From Duganella sp. CF402 (GTDB taxonomy: Bacteria; Pseudomonadota; Gammaproteobacteria; Burkholderiales; Burkholderiaceae_D), in assembly GCF_900109645.1 (NCBI RefSeq), contig NZ_FOBG01000001.1, forward strand, positions 3,400,520 to 3,464,519: a stretch of 64,000 bases of DNA. The letters are read 5' to 3'. Both the position numbers and the translations under genes were made by a program. The notes beneath the pieces are model-generated. The model had not been told where the DNA came from. It did not search any database and worked only from the letters and a program-made list of their open reading frames with translations. Shown piece by piece: positions 57,311 to 64,000 of this stretch; within the stretch, counting starts at the first letter, position 1; each line of letters opens with the position of its first letter.

Positions 57311-58447
57311 ATGCAAGCAATCACCCATCCCATTTCCAGCGCCCTCGCGCCGGCCGCGTACGCGCTCACCAGTTTCCACTTCGGCACGCCGGGCAGCGGC
57401 AAGAAGGTGTATATCCAGGGCTCGCTGCACGCCGACGAGGTGCCGGGCATGCTGGTGGCGCAATTCCTGCGCACCGAACTGGCGGCGCTGGAAGCGGCCG
57501 GCCAGATCCACGGCGAAATCATCCTGGTGCCGGCCGCCAATCCGATCGGGCTGGCGCAGGCCATCCACGGCGCCGCCTTCGGGCGCTTCGACCTGACCAC
57601 CGGCGTCAATTTCAACCGCGCCTACAAGCACGTGGCCAACGACTTGAAGCAGTCGCTGGCGGGCAAGCTGGGGCAGGATGCGGCAGCCAATGTGGCGCTG
57701 ATCCGCGCACACGCGCGCGCCTCGATCGCCGCCTGGACCCCGGCCACCGACGCCGAAACGCTCAAGAAAACCCTGATGACGCTGGCCATCGACGCCGACA
57801 TCGTGCTTGACCTGCATTGCGATAACGAGGCGGTGCTGCACATCTACGCCGGCACGCCGCTGGCCGAAGCCATCGCGCCGCTGTCGGCGATTCTCGGCTC
57901 ACACGCCACGCTGCTGGCCTACGAGGCCGGCGGCGAGCCGTTCGACGAGGCCTGCAGCCGGCTGTGGTGGGATCTCGACCAACACTTCGGGCACCAGTTC
58001 CCGATTCCGCCGGCCTGCCTGTCGACCACGGTGGAGCTGCGCGGCGAGCAGGAAGTCAGCTACGAGCTGGCGCGCAAGGACGCGGCCGGCCTGCTGCAAT
58101 TCCTGACGCTGAACGGGGTGCTGGGCGACGCGGCGGCGCAGGCGGCGGCTACGGCGGCGGTGCCGGCGCCGCTGTGCGCGGCGACACCGCTGGAAGGCGT
58201 GGAGCCGCTGTATGCGCCGCATGCCGGGATACTGGTCTACACGCGCGAGCTCGGTGCGCGCGTGGCGGCCGGCGATGCCGTGGCCGATCTGATCGATCCG
58301 GTCAGCGGCGCGACCACGGTGTTGCGCGCGGCGGTGGACGGCGTGTTCTTTGCGCGCAGCGCGCACCGCCATGTGATTCGTGGCATGAACGTCGGCAAGG
58401 TGGCCGGCGCCAAGGCTTATCGTGAGGGCGACCTGCTGAGCGCATGA
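57311..58447 (+). CDS. M14-like succinylglutamate desuccinylase/aspartoacylase-family enzyme
   Basis: 378 residues. Zinc-site motif HADE (IQGSLHADEVPGML, His and Glu ligands), VPAANPIGL, GRFDLTTGVNFNRAY (arginine/asparagine binding motif), LHCDNEAVLHIY with the third His, and a C-terminal beta domain ending RGMNVGKVAGAKAYREGDLL. Family members hydrolyse N-acyl amino acids. Here the context suggests cleavage of beta-Asp-Arg or a related product from cyanophycin; that is inference. Overlaps the transporter gene (ATGA) and is divergent from the receptor operon. Confidence 0.85.
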   Translation: MQAITHPISSALAPAAYALTSFHFGTPGSGKKVYIQGSLHADEVPGMLVAQFLRTELAALEAAGQIHGEIILVPAANPIGLAQAIHGAAFGRFDLTTGVNFNRAYKHVANDLKQSLAGKLGQDAAANVALIRAHARASIAAWTPATDAETLKKTLMTLAIDADIVLDLHCDNEAVLHIYAGTPLAEAIAPLSAILGSHATLLAYEAGGEPFDEACSRLWWDLDQHFGHQFPIPPACLSTTVELRGEQEVSYELARKDAAGLLQFLTLNGVLGDAAAQAAATAAVPAPLCAATPLEGVEPLYAPHAGILVYTRELGARVAAGDAVADLIDPVSGATTVLRAAVDGVFFARSAHRHVIRGMNVGKVAGAKAYREGDLLSA

Positions 58448-59841
58448 TGAAGAAGAAACTCAAACTCCCCCATACCTTTGTCCTGCTGTTCATCATTCTG
58501 GCGCTGATCGCGGCGGCCACGTGGCTGGTCCCCGGCGGCAAGTACGACACGCATCTGGTCAATGGCAAGCAGCTGATTAATCCGGACAGCTTCCACTACA
58601 TCGACAGCAATCCGCAAGGACTGGTGGCGCTGATGAAGGCGCCGATCAAGGGCTTCGTCGAGGCGGCGCAGATCATCGGCTTCGTGCTGATCGTCGGCGG
58701 CGCGTTTGCGGTGCTGCAGAAGACCGAGGCGATCGACTCGATGATCAAGTCGCTGGCGAAGGCGCATGCCAGTTCGAGGTTCATCCAGAAGGCGCTGATC
58801 CCGGTGTTCATCACCCTGTTCTCGATCGGCGGCGCGACCTTCGGCATGAACGAGGAGGCGATTCCGTTTATTTTGATCTTTGTGCCGCTGGCGCTGGCGC
58901 TGGGCTATGACACGGTGGTCGGCGTGTCGATTCCGTTTTTGGGCTCGCAGGTGGGCTTCTCGGCGGCGTTCCTGAATCCGTTCAACGTCGGCATCGCGCA
59001 GGGCATCGCCGGCGTGCCGGTGTTTTCCGGCTGGGGCTATCGCCTGATCGTGTGGGTGCTGGCGACCACCGTCACCATCGTGTTCATGATGTGGTACGCG
59101 GCGCGCGTCAAGCGCGATCCGACCTTGAGCCCGACCTATGCGCTCGATCTCGAGAAACGCAAGGAACTGCCGGCCGGCGGCATCGGCGAGTTCCACGGCA
59201 TGATGGCGCGCCACAAGCTGGTGCTGGCGATCTTCGCCGGCTCGCTGGTGGTGATGGTGGGCGGCGTGGTGCACTACGACTGGTATATCGATGAAATCGC
59301 GGCGCTGTTCCTGTCGATGGCGATCGTGATCGGCCTGGTCGGCAAGCTCGATTCGACCCAGATCGTGGAAGGCTTCATGCAGGGTGCGCGCGACCTGGTC
59401 GGCACCGCGCTGGTGATCGCGCTGGCGCGCGGCACGCTGGTGCTGGCGCGCGACGCCCACATCATCGACACCATGCTGCATGCGCTGATGCCGCTGGTGC
59501 AGTCGGCGCATCCGGTGTTCGCGGCGTGGAAGATGTTTGGCATCCAGACCGTGATCAATTTCTTCATCCACTCGGGCAGCGGGCAGGCCGCGCTGACCAT
59601 GCCGATCATGGCGCCGCTGGCCGACCTGGTGGGCGTGACGCGCCAGACCGCGATCCTGGCGTTCCAGTTCGGCGAGTTCACCACGCCGATGATCCCGACC
59701 TCCGGCATCACCGTCGGCGTGCTGGCACTGGCGCGCATCCCGTGGATCACCTGGGCCAAGTGGATGATTCCGCTGCAGCTGATTTACGCGGTGCTGGCGC
59801 TGGCCCTGCTGGTGCCGCCTTGCCTGATGAACTGGCAGTAA
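58444..59841 (+). CDS. YfcC-family membrane transporter
   Basis: 465 residues with about 11-12 membrane helices. Starts MMKKKLKLPHTFVLLFIILALIAAATWLVPGGKYD; conserved GGATFGMNEEAIPFILIFVPLALALGYD and HSGSGQAALTMPIMAPLADLVGVTRQTAILAFQFGEF, the family's re-entrant substrate region. YfcC-like carriers are assigned to basic amino-acid or peptide transport without firm proof. Translation is coupled to the M14-like enzyme, so it probably imports the enzyme's substrate or exports its product (arginine, aspartate or the dipeptide). Confidence 0.9.
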   Translation: MMKKKLKLPHTFVLLFIILALIAAATWLVPGGKYDTHLVNGKQLINPDSFHYIDSNPQGLVALMKAPIKGFVEAAQIIGFVLIVGGAFAVLQKTEAIDSMIKSLAKAHASSRFIQKALIPVFITLFSIGGATFGMNEEAIPFILIFVPLALALGYDTVVGVSIPFLGSQVGFSAAFLNPFNVGIAQGIAGVPVFSGWGYRLIVWVLATTVTIVFMMWYAARVKRDPTLSPTYALDLEKRKELPAGGIGEFHGMMARHKLVLAIFAGSLVVMVGGVVHYDWYIDEIAALFLSMAIVIGLVGKLDSTQIVEGFMQGARDLVGTALVIALARGTLVLARDAHIIDTMLHALMPLVQSAHPVFAAWKMFGIQTVINFFIHSGSGQAALTMPIMAPLADLVGVTRQTAILAFQFGEFTTPMIPTSGITVGVLALARIPWITWAKWMIPLQLIYAVLALALLVPPCLMNWQ

Positions 59842-59842
59842 T

Positions 59843-60307
59843 TCAATCGAGCTGCCGGCGCCCGTGCCGGCGGCGTTCAATGGCGTCACGGCGCGGGTTG
59901 GCCGCTTCGCCGGTGCGCCAGTCGCTGGCGCGCATCCAGCCCTGGTTGTGGTCGCGCTGTATCCAGATGTCGCGCCAGGCATTGCGCACGCAGCCGCATA
60001 CTTCGTTGGCCCAGCCGCGCGGCGTGACGATGTTTCCGTCAGCGATCAGCAAGTCGCCTTCCACTTGGGCGTAGTGGCTGGTGTAGCCGTGGTTGATCCG
60101 CAGGCGCGTGCCGTGCGGCAGGAACAGGTTTTTCCACTGGTAGCCACGCTCGACCGGCCGGCCGCTATTGCGCGCCAGCCACGCCTTGATGGCGATCATG
60201 GCAATATCGCCTGGACTGCGCGGGTCGCGCTGCTTCCACAGCTCGTCGCACAGGGCGGTATATACCTTGTGGCTTACTTCCACAGTGACTGCCTCGTTTT
60301 GTCTCAT
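59843..60307 (-). CDS. Predicted RHH-like / RAMA-like DNA-binding protein (copy 2)
   Basis: 154 residues. Residues 5-45 (EAVTVEVSHKVYTALCDEL ... DIAMIAIKAWLARN) form a strand plus two helices like CopG/Arc proteins. Residues about 55-130 (GYQWKNLFLPHGTRLR, YAQVEGDLLIADGNIVTPRGWANEV, RNAWRDIWIQRDHNQGW) match the protein at 38238 and resemble RAMA/DUF4357. The end is Arg-rich. The start codon and codons 2-6 lie inside a phased repeat array (60290-60424), so the protein may bind its own start region. Convergent with the YfcC gene, one base apart. Function unproven. Confidence 0.7.
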   Translation of the reverse strand: MRQNEAVTVEVSHKVYTALCDELWKQRDPRSPGDIAMIAIKAWLARNSGRPVERGYQWKNLFLPHGTRLRINHGYTSHYAQVEGDLLIADGNIVTPRGWANEVCGCVRNAWRDIWIQRDHNQGWMRASDWRTGEAANPRRDAIERRRHGRRQLD

Positions 60308-60424
60308 TTTGCCTTCTCCGATGCCTCGTCCTTTCTATGTTAGACCGCGCGCTCCCTATGAAGGTTCAGCGGTTCGGCAAAAAAACGAGGCATATGGCGA
60401 GGCAAAACGAGACAAAACGAGGCA
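60290..60424. repeat. Iteron array 2: mirror-symmetric ACGAGGCA repeats
   Basis: Left arm, complementary sense: TGCCTCGT (60290), TGTCTCAT (60300), TGCCTTCT (60310), TGCCTCGT (60322); spacings 10, 10, 12. Right arm: ACGAGGCA (60385), GCGAGGCA (60397), ACGAGACA (60407), ACGAGGCA (60417); spacings 12, 10, 10. The two arms are mirror images in spacing and sequence, around a 55-bp centre that should hold the promoter of the gene at 59843. The innermost left units overlap that gene's start codon. Same design as array 1 at 38051, different repeat. Confidence 0.8.
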
Positions 60425-60462
60425 ATGAGTGGGGAAGAGCAACCGTGTGTATATACCCGGCA

Positions 60463-60888
60463 TCAGTTGGCGTAGATATTGGGCAGGTAGCGCTCCATCA
60501 GGGTGGCCGGGCGCGACGGCGGGGTGAAGCCGTAGCGGGCGTAGAGTTCGTGGGCGTCGCTGGTGGCCAGCATGAAGCGGCGCAGGCCCTGCAGGTCGGG
60601 ATGCTCCAGCACCACCTCCACCAGCGCCTTGCCGATGCCCTGCCCGCGCCACTGCTCCACCACGAACACATCGGCCAGATAGGCAAAGGTGGCGCAATCG
60701 GTGGTGACGCGCGCAAACGCCACCTGCTTGCCCTCCAGATAAGCGCCGAAACACAGGGAATTATCGATGGCCCGCTCCACCACCGCCAGCGGAATGCCGA
60801 TCGCCCAGGTCGAGTGCTCGCTCAGAAACTGATGAATCAATGGCACGTCGAGTGCCGTTTTATCGGTGCTGATGTGCAAAGTCGCCAT
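60463..60888 (-). CDS. GNAT-family N-acetyltransferase
   Basis: 141 residues. Motif A region VFVVEQWRGQGIGKALVEVVLEHP (R-G-Q-G-I-G-K acetyl-CoA loop), and RRFMLATSDAHELYARYGFTP. A single-domain acetyltransferase of the kind that modifies small amines. ATG 60888 is chosen over a TTG at 60903 because GGAAA precedes it. Lies just beyond array 2, same direction as the DNA-binding gene. Substrate unknown. Confidence 0.85.
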   Translation of the reverse strand: MATLHISTDKTALDVPLIHQFLSEHSTWAIGIPLAVVERAIDNSLCFGAYLEGKQVAFARVTTDCATFAYLADVFVVEQWRGQGIGKALVEVVLEHPDLQGLRRFMLATSDAHELYARYGFTPPSRPATLMERYLPNIYAN

Positions 60889-60983
60889 GTTTTCCGTGAT
60901 CAAATAGACAAGGTTGACGTATTTTAGTGCAGCTTGCGGTTTATAATCGCTGTTGATCCTACGCGCACTTCCTACTTTTGACT

Positions 60984-62378
60984 ATGACTTCACAATTCTC
61001 CAAAAAGGCCGAAGCCTGGTCCGCCCGCTTCAGCGAACCCGTTTCCGACCTCGTTAAACGCTACACCGCCTCGGTATTCTTCGACAAGCGCCTGGCCAAG
61101 GCCGACATCCAGGGCTCGCTGGCGCACGCCGAAATGCTGGCCGCCCAAGGCATCATCAGCGCCCAAGACCGCGCCGAGATCGAGCGCGGCATGGCGCAAA
61201 TCAGCGCCGAAATCGAGGCCGGCAGCTTTGAATGGCTGCTCGACCTGGAAGACGTCCACCTGAACATCGAAAAGCGCCTGACCGAGCTGGTCGGCGACGC
61301 CGGCAAGCGCCTGCACACCGGCCGTTCGCGCAACGACCAGGTGGCCACCGACATCCGCCTGTACGTGCGCTCGGCCATCGACGACGTGCTGGAACTGCTG
61401 AACGCCCTGCGCGCCGCCCTGACCGACCTGGCCGAAAAGAACGCCGACACCATCCTGCCGGGCTTCACCCACATGCAGGTGGCGCAGCCGATCACCTTCG
61501 GCCACCACATGCTGGCCTACGTTGAAATGTTCGGCCGCGACGCCGAGCGCATGGCCGACGCCCGCAAGCGCGTCAACCGCCTGCCGCTGGGCGCGGCCGC
61601 GCTGGCCGGCACCACCTTCCCGATCGACCGCGTGCGCGTGGCCAAGACGCTGGGCTTCGACGACGTCTGCCACAACTCGCTGGACGCCGTCTCCGACCGC
61701 GACTTCGCGATCGAGTTCACCGCCGCCGCCTCGCTCATCATGATGCACGTGTCGCGCATGTCGGAAGAGCTGATCATCTGGATGAGCCCGCGCGTCGGCT
61801 TCATCGACATCGCCGACCGCTTCTGCACCGGCTCGTCGATCATGCCGCAAAAGAAAAACCCGGACGTGCCGGAACTGGCGCGCGGCAAGACCGGCCGCGT
61901 GTTTGGCCACCTGATGGGCCTGCTGACCCTGATGAAAGGCCAGCCGCTGGCCTACAACAAGGACAACCAGGAAGACAAGGAACCGCTGTTCGACACCGTC
62001 GACACCCTGGTCGACACCCTGCGCATCTTTGCCGACATGGCCGGCGGCATCACCGTCAAGCCGGACAATATGCGCGCGGCCGCGCTGCAGGGCTATGCCA
62101 CCGCCACCGACCTCGCCGACTATCTGGTCAAGAAGGGCCTGCCGTTCCGCGACGCCCACGAAGCCGTGGCCCACGCCGTGCGCGCCTGCGACGATCTGAA
62201 GATCGACCTGGCCGAAATGTCGCTGGAGCAACTGCGCGCCTTCTCGACCCTGATCGAGGACGACGTGTTTGCCGTGCTGACCCTGGAAGGCTCGGTCGCC
62301 GCGCGCGACCACGTCGGCGGCACCGCGCCGAACCAGGTGCGCCAGGCCATCGCCCGCGTGCGCGCCCAGCTGAAGTAA
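60984..62378 (+). CDS. argH: Argininosuccinate lyase
   Basis: 464 residues, fumarase/aspartase superfamily. Conserved [28 protein letters not shown] (catalytic His), and the signature [19 protein letters not shown]. Splits argininosuccinate into arginine and fumarate, the last step of arginine synthesis. ATG 60984 ([12 protein letters not shown]) is used rather than the TTG six bases upstream. No other arg genes are adjacent. Nearness to the cyanophycin locus may be chance. Confidence 0.96.
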   Translation: MTSQFSKKAEAWSARFSEPVSDLVKRYTASVFFDKRLAKADIQGSLAHAEMLAAQGIISAQDRAEIERGMAQISAEIEAGSFEWLLDLEDVHLNIEKRLTELVGDAGKRLHTGRSRNDQVATDIRLYVRSAIDDVLELLNALRAALTDLAEKNADTILPGFTHMQVAQPITFGHHMLAYVEMFGRDAERMADARKRVNRLPLGAAALAGTTFPIDRVRVAKTLGFDDVCHNSLDAVSDRDFAIEFTAAASLIMMHVSRMSEELIIWMSPRVGFIDIADRFCTGSSIMPQKKNPDVPELARGKTGRVFGHLMGLLTLMKGQPLAYNKDNQEDKEPLFDTVDTLVDTLRIFADMAGGITVKPDNMRAAALQGYATATDLADYLVKKGLPFRDAHEAVAHAVRACDDLKIDLAEMSLEQLRAFSTLIEDDVFAVLTLEGSVAARDHVGGTAPNQVRQAIARVRAQLK

Positions 62379-62386
62379 TCCCCTCC

Positions 62387-62408
62387 GGCGCCGCCGTCCG
62401 GCGGCGCC
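62387..62408 (+). terminator. GC-rich stem-loop after argH
   Basis: GGCGCCGCC (62387-62395) pairs perfectly with GGCGGCGCC (62400-62408), 4-base loop, 8 bases after the argH stop. No T-run follows, so termination strength is uncertain. Confidence 0.45.
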
Positions 62409-62488
62409 GATCTGCCTGCTGTTTGATCTGGCGCAGTACCGTCCGCCGCCATCGTTCTAGCGTGAAGTCATCTACCACGGAGGATGAC

Positions 62489-64000
62489 ATGAAACCACGC
62501 ACACTCACCCTGTTATTCGCCTGCATCGCCCTGACCGCGCTGCACGCCGGCGCCGCCCAACTGATGTCGGCCCCCATCACCACCGCCACGCCGCAGGACA
62601 GCGCCAGCCTGGTCGCGCGCCTCAACGCGCTCGACGCCCACCCCGGCGTCGACGCCAGCTACAGCTTCCGCATCAGCAGCCAGCACCCCGGCGTGGTCGG
62701 CCAGAAAATCACCCGCGCCCAGCACACCTACAAGGGCTTGCGCGTGTTCGGCTCCGAATCGGTGGTGGTGACCAACGCCGCCGGCGACATCCTCAGCGTG
62801 TCCGCCTCCGACCGCCGCCCCGGCCTGCAGCCGCAGGCGACCACGCCCGGCGGCGTGGCCCCGCCACCACCGCCAGCCGCGCCACTGCCCGCCGACCTCA
62901 CGCCCAGCCTGAACAGCGAGGCCGCCATCGCCGCCGCCGTGCAGGCGATCGCCGCCGGCGCCAGCCACCGCTGGCCGCCCAGCGCCGAGCTGCTGATCTA
63001 CCCGCTGATGAAAACCACCCGTACCGCCGCCGCCGCCAACAAGCCCGACGACCAGCTCAACGCCCTCGATGTCGTCGAGGTGGTGGACCGCTACGCGCTG
63101 GCCTGGCTGGTGCAGCTGCGCATGGCGCTTGACGGCAAGCTGGTCTACTACGACGTGGTGATCGACGCCCACAGCGGCGCCGTGATCGCCAAGTGGCCGG
63201 CGCTGCAAACCGTCACCGGCATCGGCAACAGCCAGTACAACGGGCAGGTGCCGATCAGCACCTCGGCCACCGCCGGCGGCTTCCAGATGCTCGACAGCGC
63301 GCGCGGCACGGGCGGGCGGTACGGCGGCATGGCCATCACCAACGCCAACCACAGCTCGCCCAACAACCCCGATCCCGGCGCCATCTACACCAACGCCAGC
63401 AACACCTGGGGCGACGGCCTGCAGTACAACGGCGGCAGCACCACCAGCGCCAACGGCCAGACCGCCGCCGTCAACGCGCTGTGGGGCCTGATGAACACCT
63501 ACGACACCAACAAGAACGTGCTGGGCTGGCAATCGCTGGACGGCAACAACACCGCCACCTACATCGCCGCCCACGTCGGCACCGCCTACGACAACGCCTT
63601 CTACGACGACAGCTGCAAGTGCATGTACATCGGCGACGGCAACAGCTTCACCAGCCTGGGCGCGATCGACGTCATCGGCCACGAAATGTCGCACGGCGTG
63701 ACCGCCTCCACCGCCGACCTGATCTACGCCGGCGAATCGGGCGGCCTCAACGAATCGAACTCCGACATCGGCGGCGAAATGGTGGAAGCCTACGCGCGCC
63801 ACGGCGGCACCGGCGGCACCGTCCCGGCGGCCGGCAACGACTGGATGATGGGCAAGGAAATCAGCAAGAGCGGCCAGCCGCTGCGCTGGATGTACAAGCC
63901 GAGCAAGGACGGCCGCAGCCCGGATTCCTGGAACAGCAACCTCGGCAACCTCGACGTCCATTACTCGAGCGGCCCCAACAACCGCATGTTCTACTTCCTG
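62489..64000 (+). CDS. M4-family (thermolysin-like) metallopeptidase, 3' end off window
   Basis: The first 504 residues are present. Signal peptide MKPRTLTLLFACIALTALHAGA, then a propeptide with FTP and PepSY-like parts (about residues 30-230; QHTYKGLRVFGSESVVV, YALAWLVQLRMALDGKLVYYDVVIDAHSG), a Pro-rich linker near 120-130, and a catalytic domain. Zinc motif HEMSH (VIGHEMSHGVTA) with the third ligand in GGLNESNSD. GGAGG upstream fits the start at 62489. The usual HELTH/GALNE are changed to HEMSH/GGLNE. Secreted neutral protease. Confidence 0.9.
   Translation, partial: MKPRTLTLLFACIALTALHAGAAQLMSAPITTATPQDSASLVARLNALDAHPGVDASYSFRISSQHPGVVGQKITRAQHTYKGLRVFGSESVVVTNAAGDILSVSASDRRPGLQPQATTPGGVAPPPPPAAPLPADLTPSLNSEAAIAAAVQAIAAGASHRWPPSAELLIYPLMKTTRTAAAANKPDDQLNALDVVEVVDRYALAWLVQLRMALDGKLVYYDVVIDAHSGAVIAKWPALQTVTGIGNSQYNGQVPISTSATAGGFQMLDSARGTGGRYGGMAITNANHSSPNNPDPGAIYTNASNTWGDGLQYNGGSTTSANGQTAAVNALWGLMNTYDTNKNVLGWQSLDGNNTATYIAAHVGTAYDNAFYDDSCKCMYIGDGNSFTSLGAIDVIGHEMSHGVTASTADLIYAGESGGLNESNSDIGGEMVEAYARHGGTGGTVPAAGNDWMMGKEISKSGQPLRWMYKPSKDGRSPDSWNSNLGNLDVHYSSGPNNRMFYFL

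Overview
The window looks like a chromosomal segment of a GC-rich betaproteobacterium of the Oxalobacteraceae (Massilia/Duganella/Janthinobacterium group). This is inferred from the mix of an Ala/Lys-rich histone H1-like protein, a SWIB protein with an AK-rich tail, PilS/PilR next to ampD, class Ia NrdAB with two ATP-cones, topoisomerase IV genes and Nudix RppH beside proS. No rRNA, tRNA, CRISPR array, transposase or prophage module was seen. Both window edges cut a gene: a histone-like gene on the left and an M4 metalloprotease on the right.

Layout. 1-4.1 kb: histone-like gene, a ~960-bp gap, a divergent MarR/flavin-monooxygenase pair with twin operators, and a decayed DUF1016 nuclease gene. 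4.1-13.3 kb: nrdB, nrdA (with NrdR boxes), ampD, pilR, pilS and a cytochrome-assembly gene. 13.4-18.1 kb: a taurine/nitrate-type ABC importer, an M48 protease and a YjgN membrane protein. 18.2-28 kb: housekeeping (ffh, SWIB, transglycosylase, proS, rppH, cytochromes c, a MoxR/GNAT/VWA operon). 28-36.3 kb: a complete kdp high-affinity potassium system (small ORF, kdpF, A, B, C, D, E). 36.4-40.5 kb: an unusual accessory island with a DapA-like lyase, two ParA-like proteins without a Walker lysine, a TorF-like porin and a small predicted DNA-binding protein preceded by a phased repeat array. 40.7-45.9 kb: parE, parC and an Ala/Lys-rich exported protein. 46-51.7 kb: an M64 peptidase and a bufferin-type metallophore operon. 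51.7-60 kb: a probable cyanophycin-scavenging locus (TonB receptor, two exported cyanophycinases, an AstE/aspartoacylase-like enzyme, a YfcC transporter). 60-64 kb: a second copy of the predicted DNA-binding protein with its own array, a GNAT, argH and the M4 protease.

Main results. (1) Two paralogous small proteins (N-terminal ribbon-helix-helix-like, C-terminal RAMA/DUF4357-like) each sit beside a private, mirror-symmetric array of short repeats on a ~10-bp helical phase. The repeat sequence differs completely between the two loci. (2) The kdp operon and a neighbouring ParA-like/porin operon have almost superimposable promoters: four half-sites spaced 11-21-11 bp, then 21 bp to the same -10-like sequence. 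This predicts a Kdp regulon that includes an outer-membrane porin. (3) NrdR, MarR and intrinsic-terminator sites can be placed at base resolution. (4) Four copies of a dispersed double-palindrome repeat sit in intergenic gaps, including nrdA/nrdB and parE/parC. All functional claims are read from sequence only; no database search was run.
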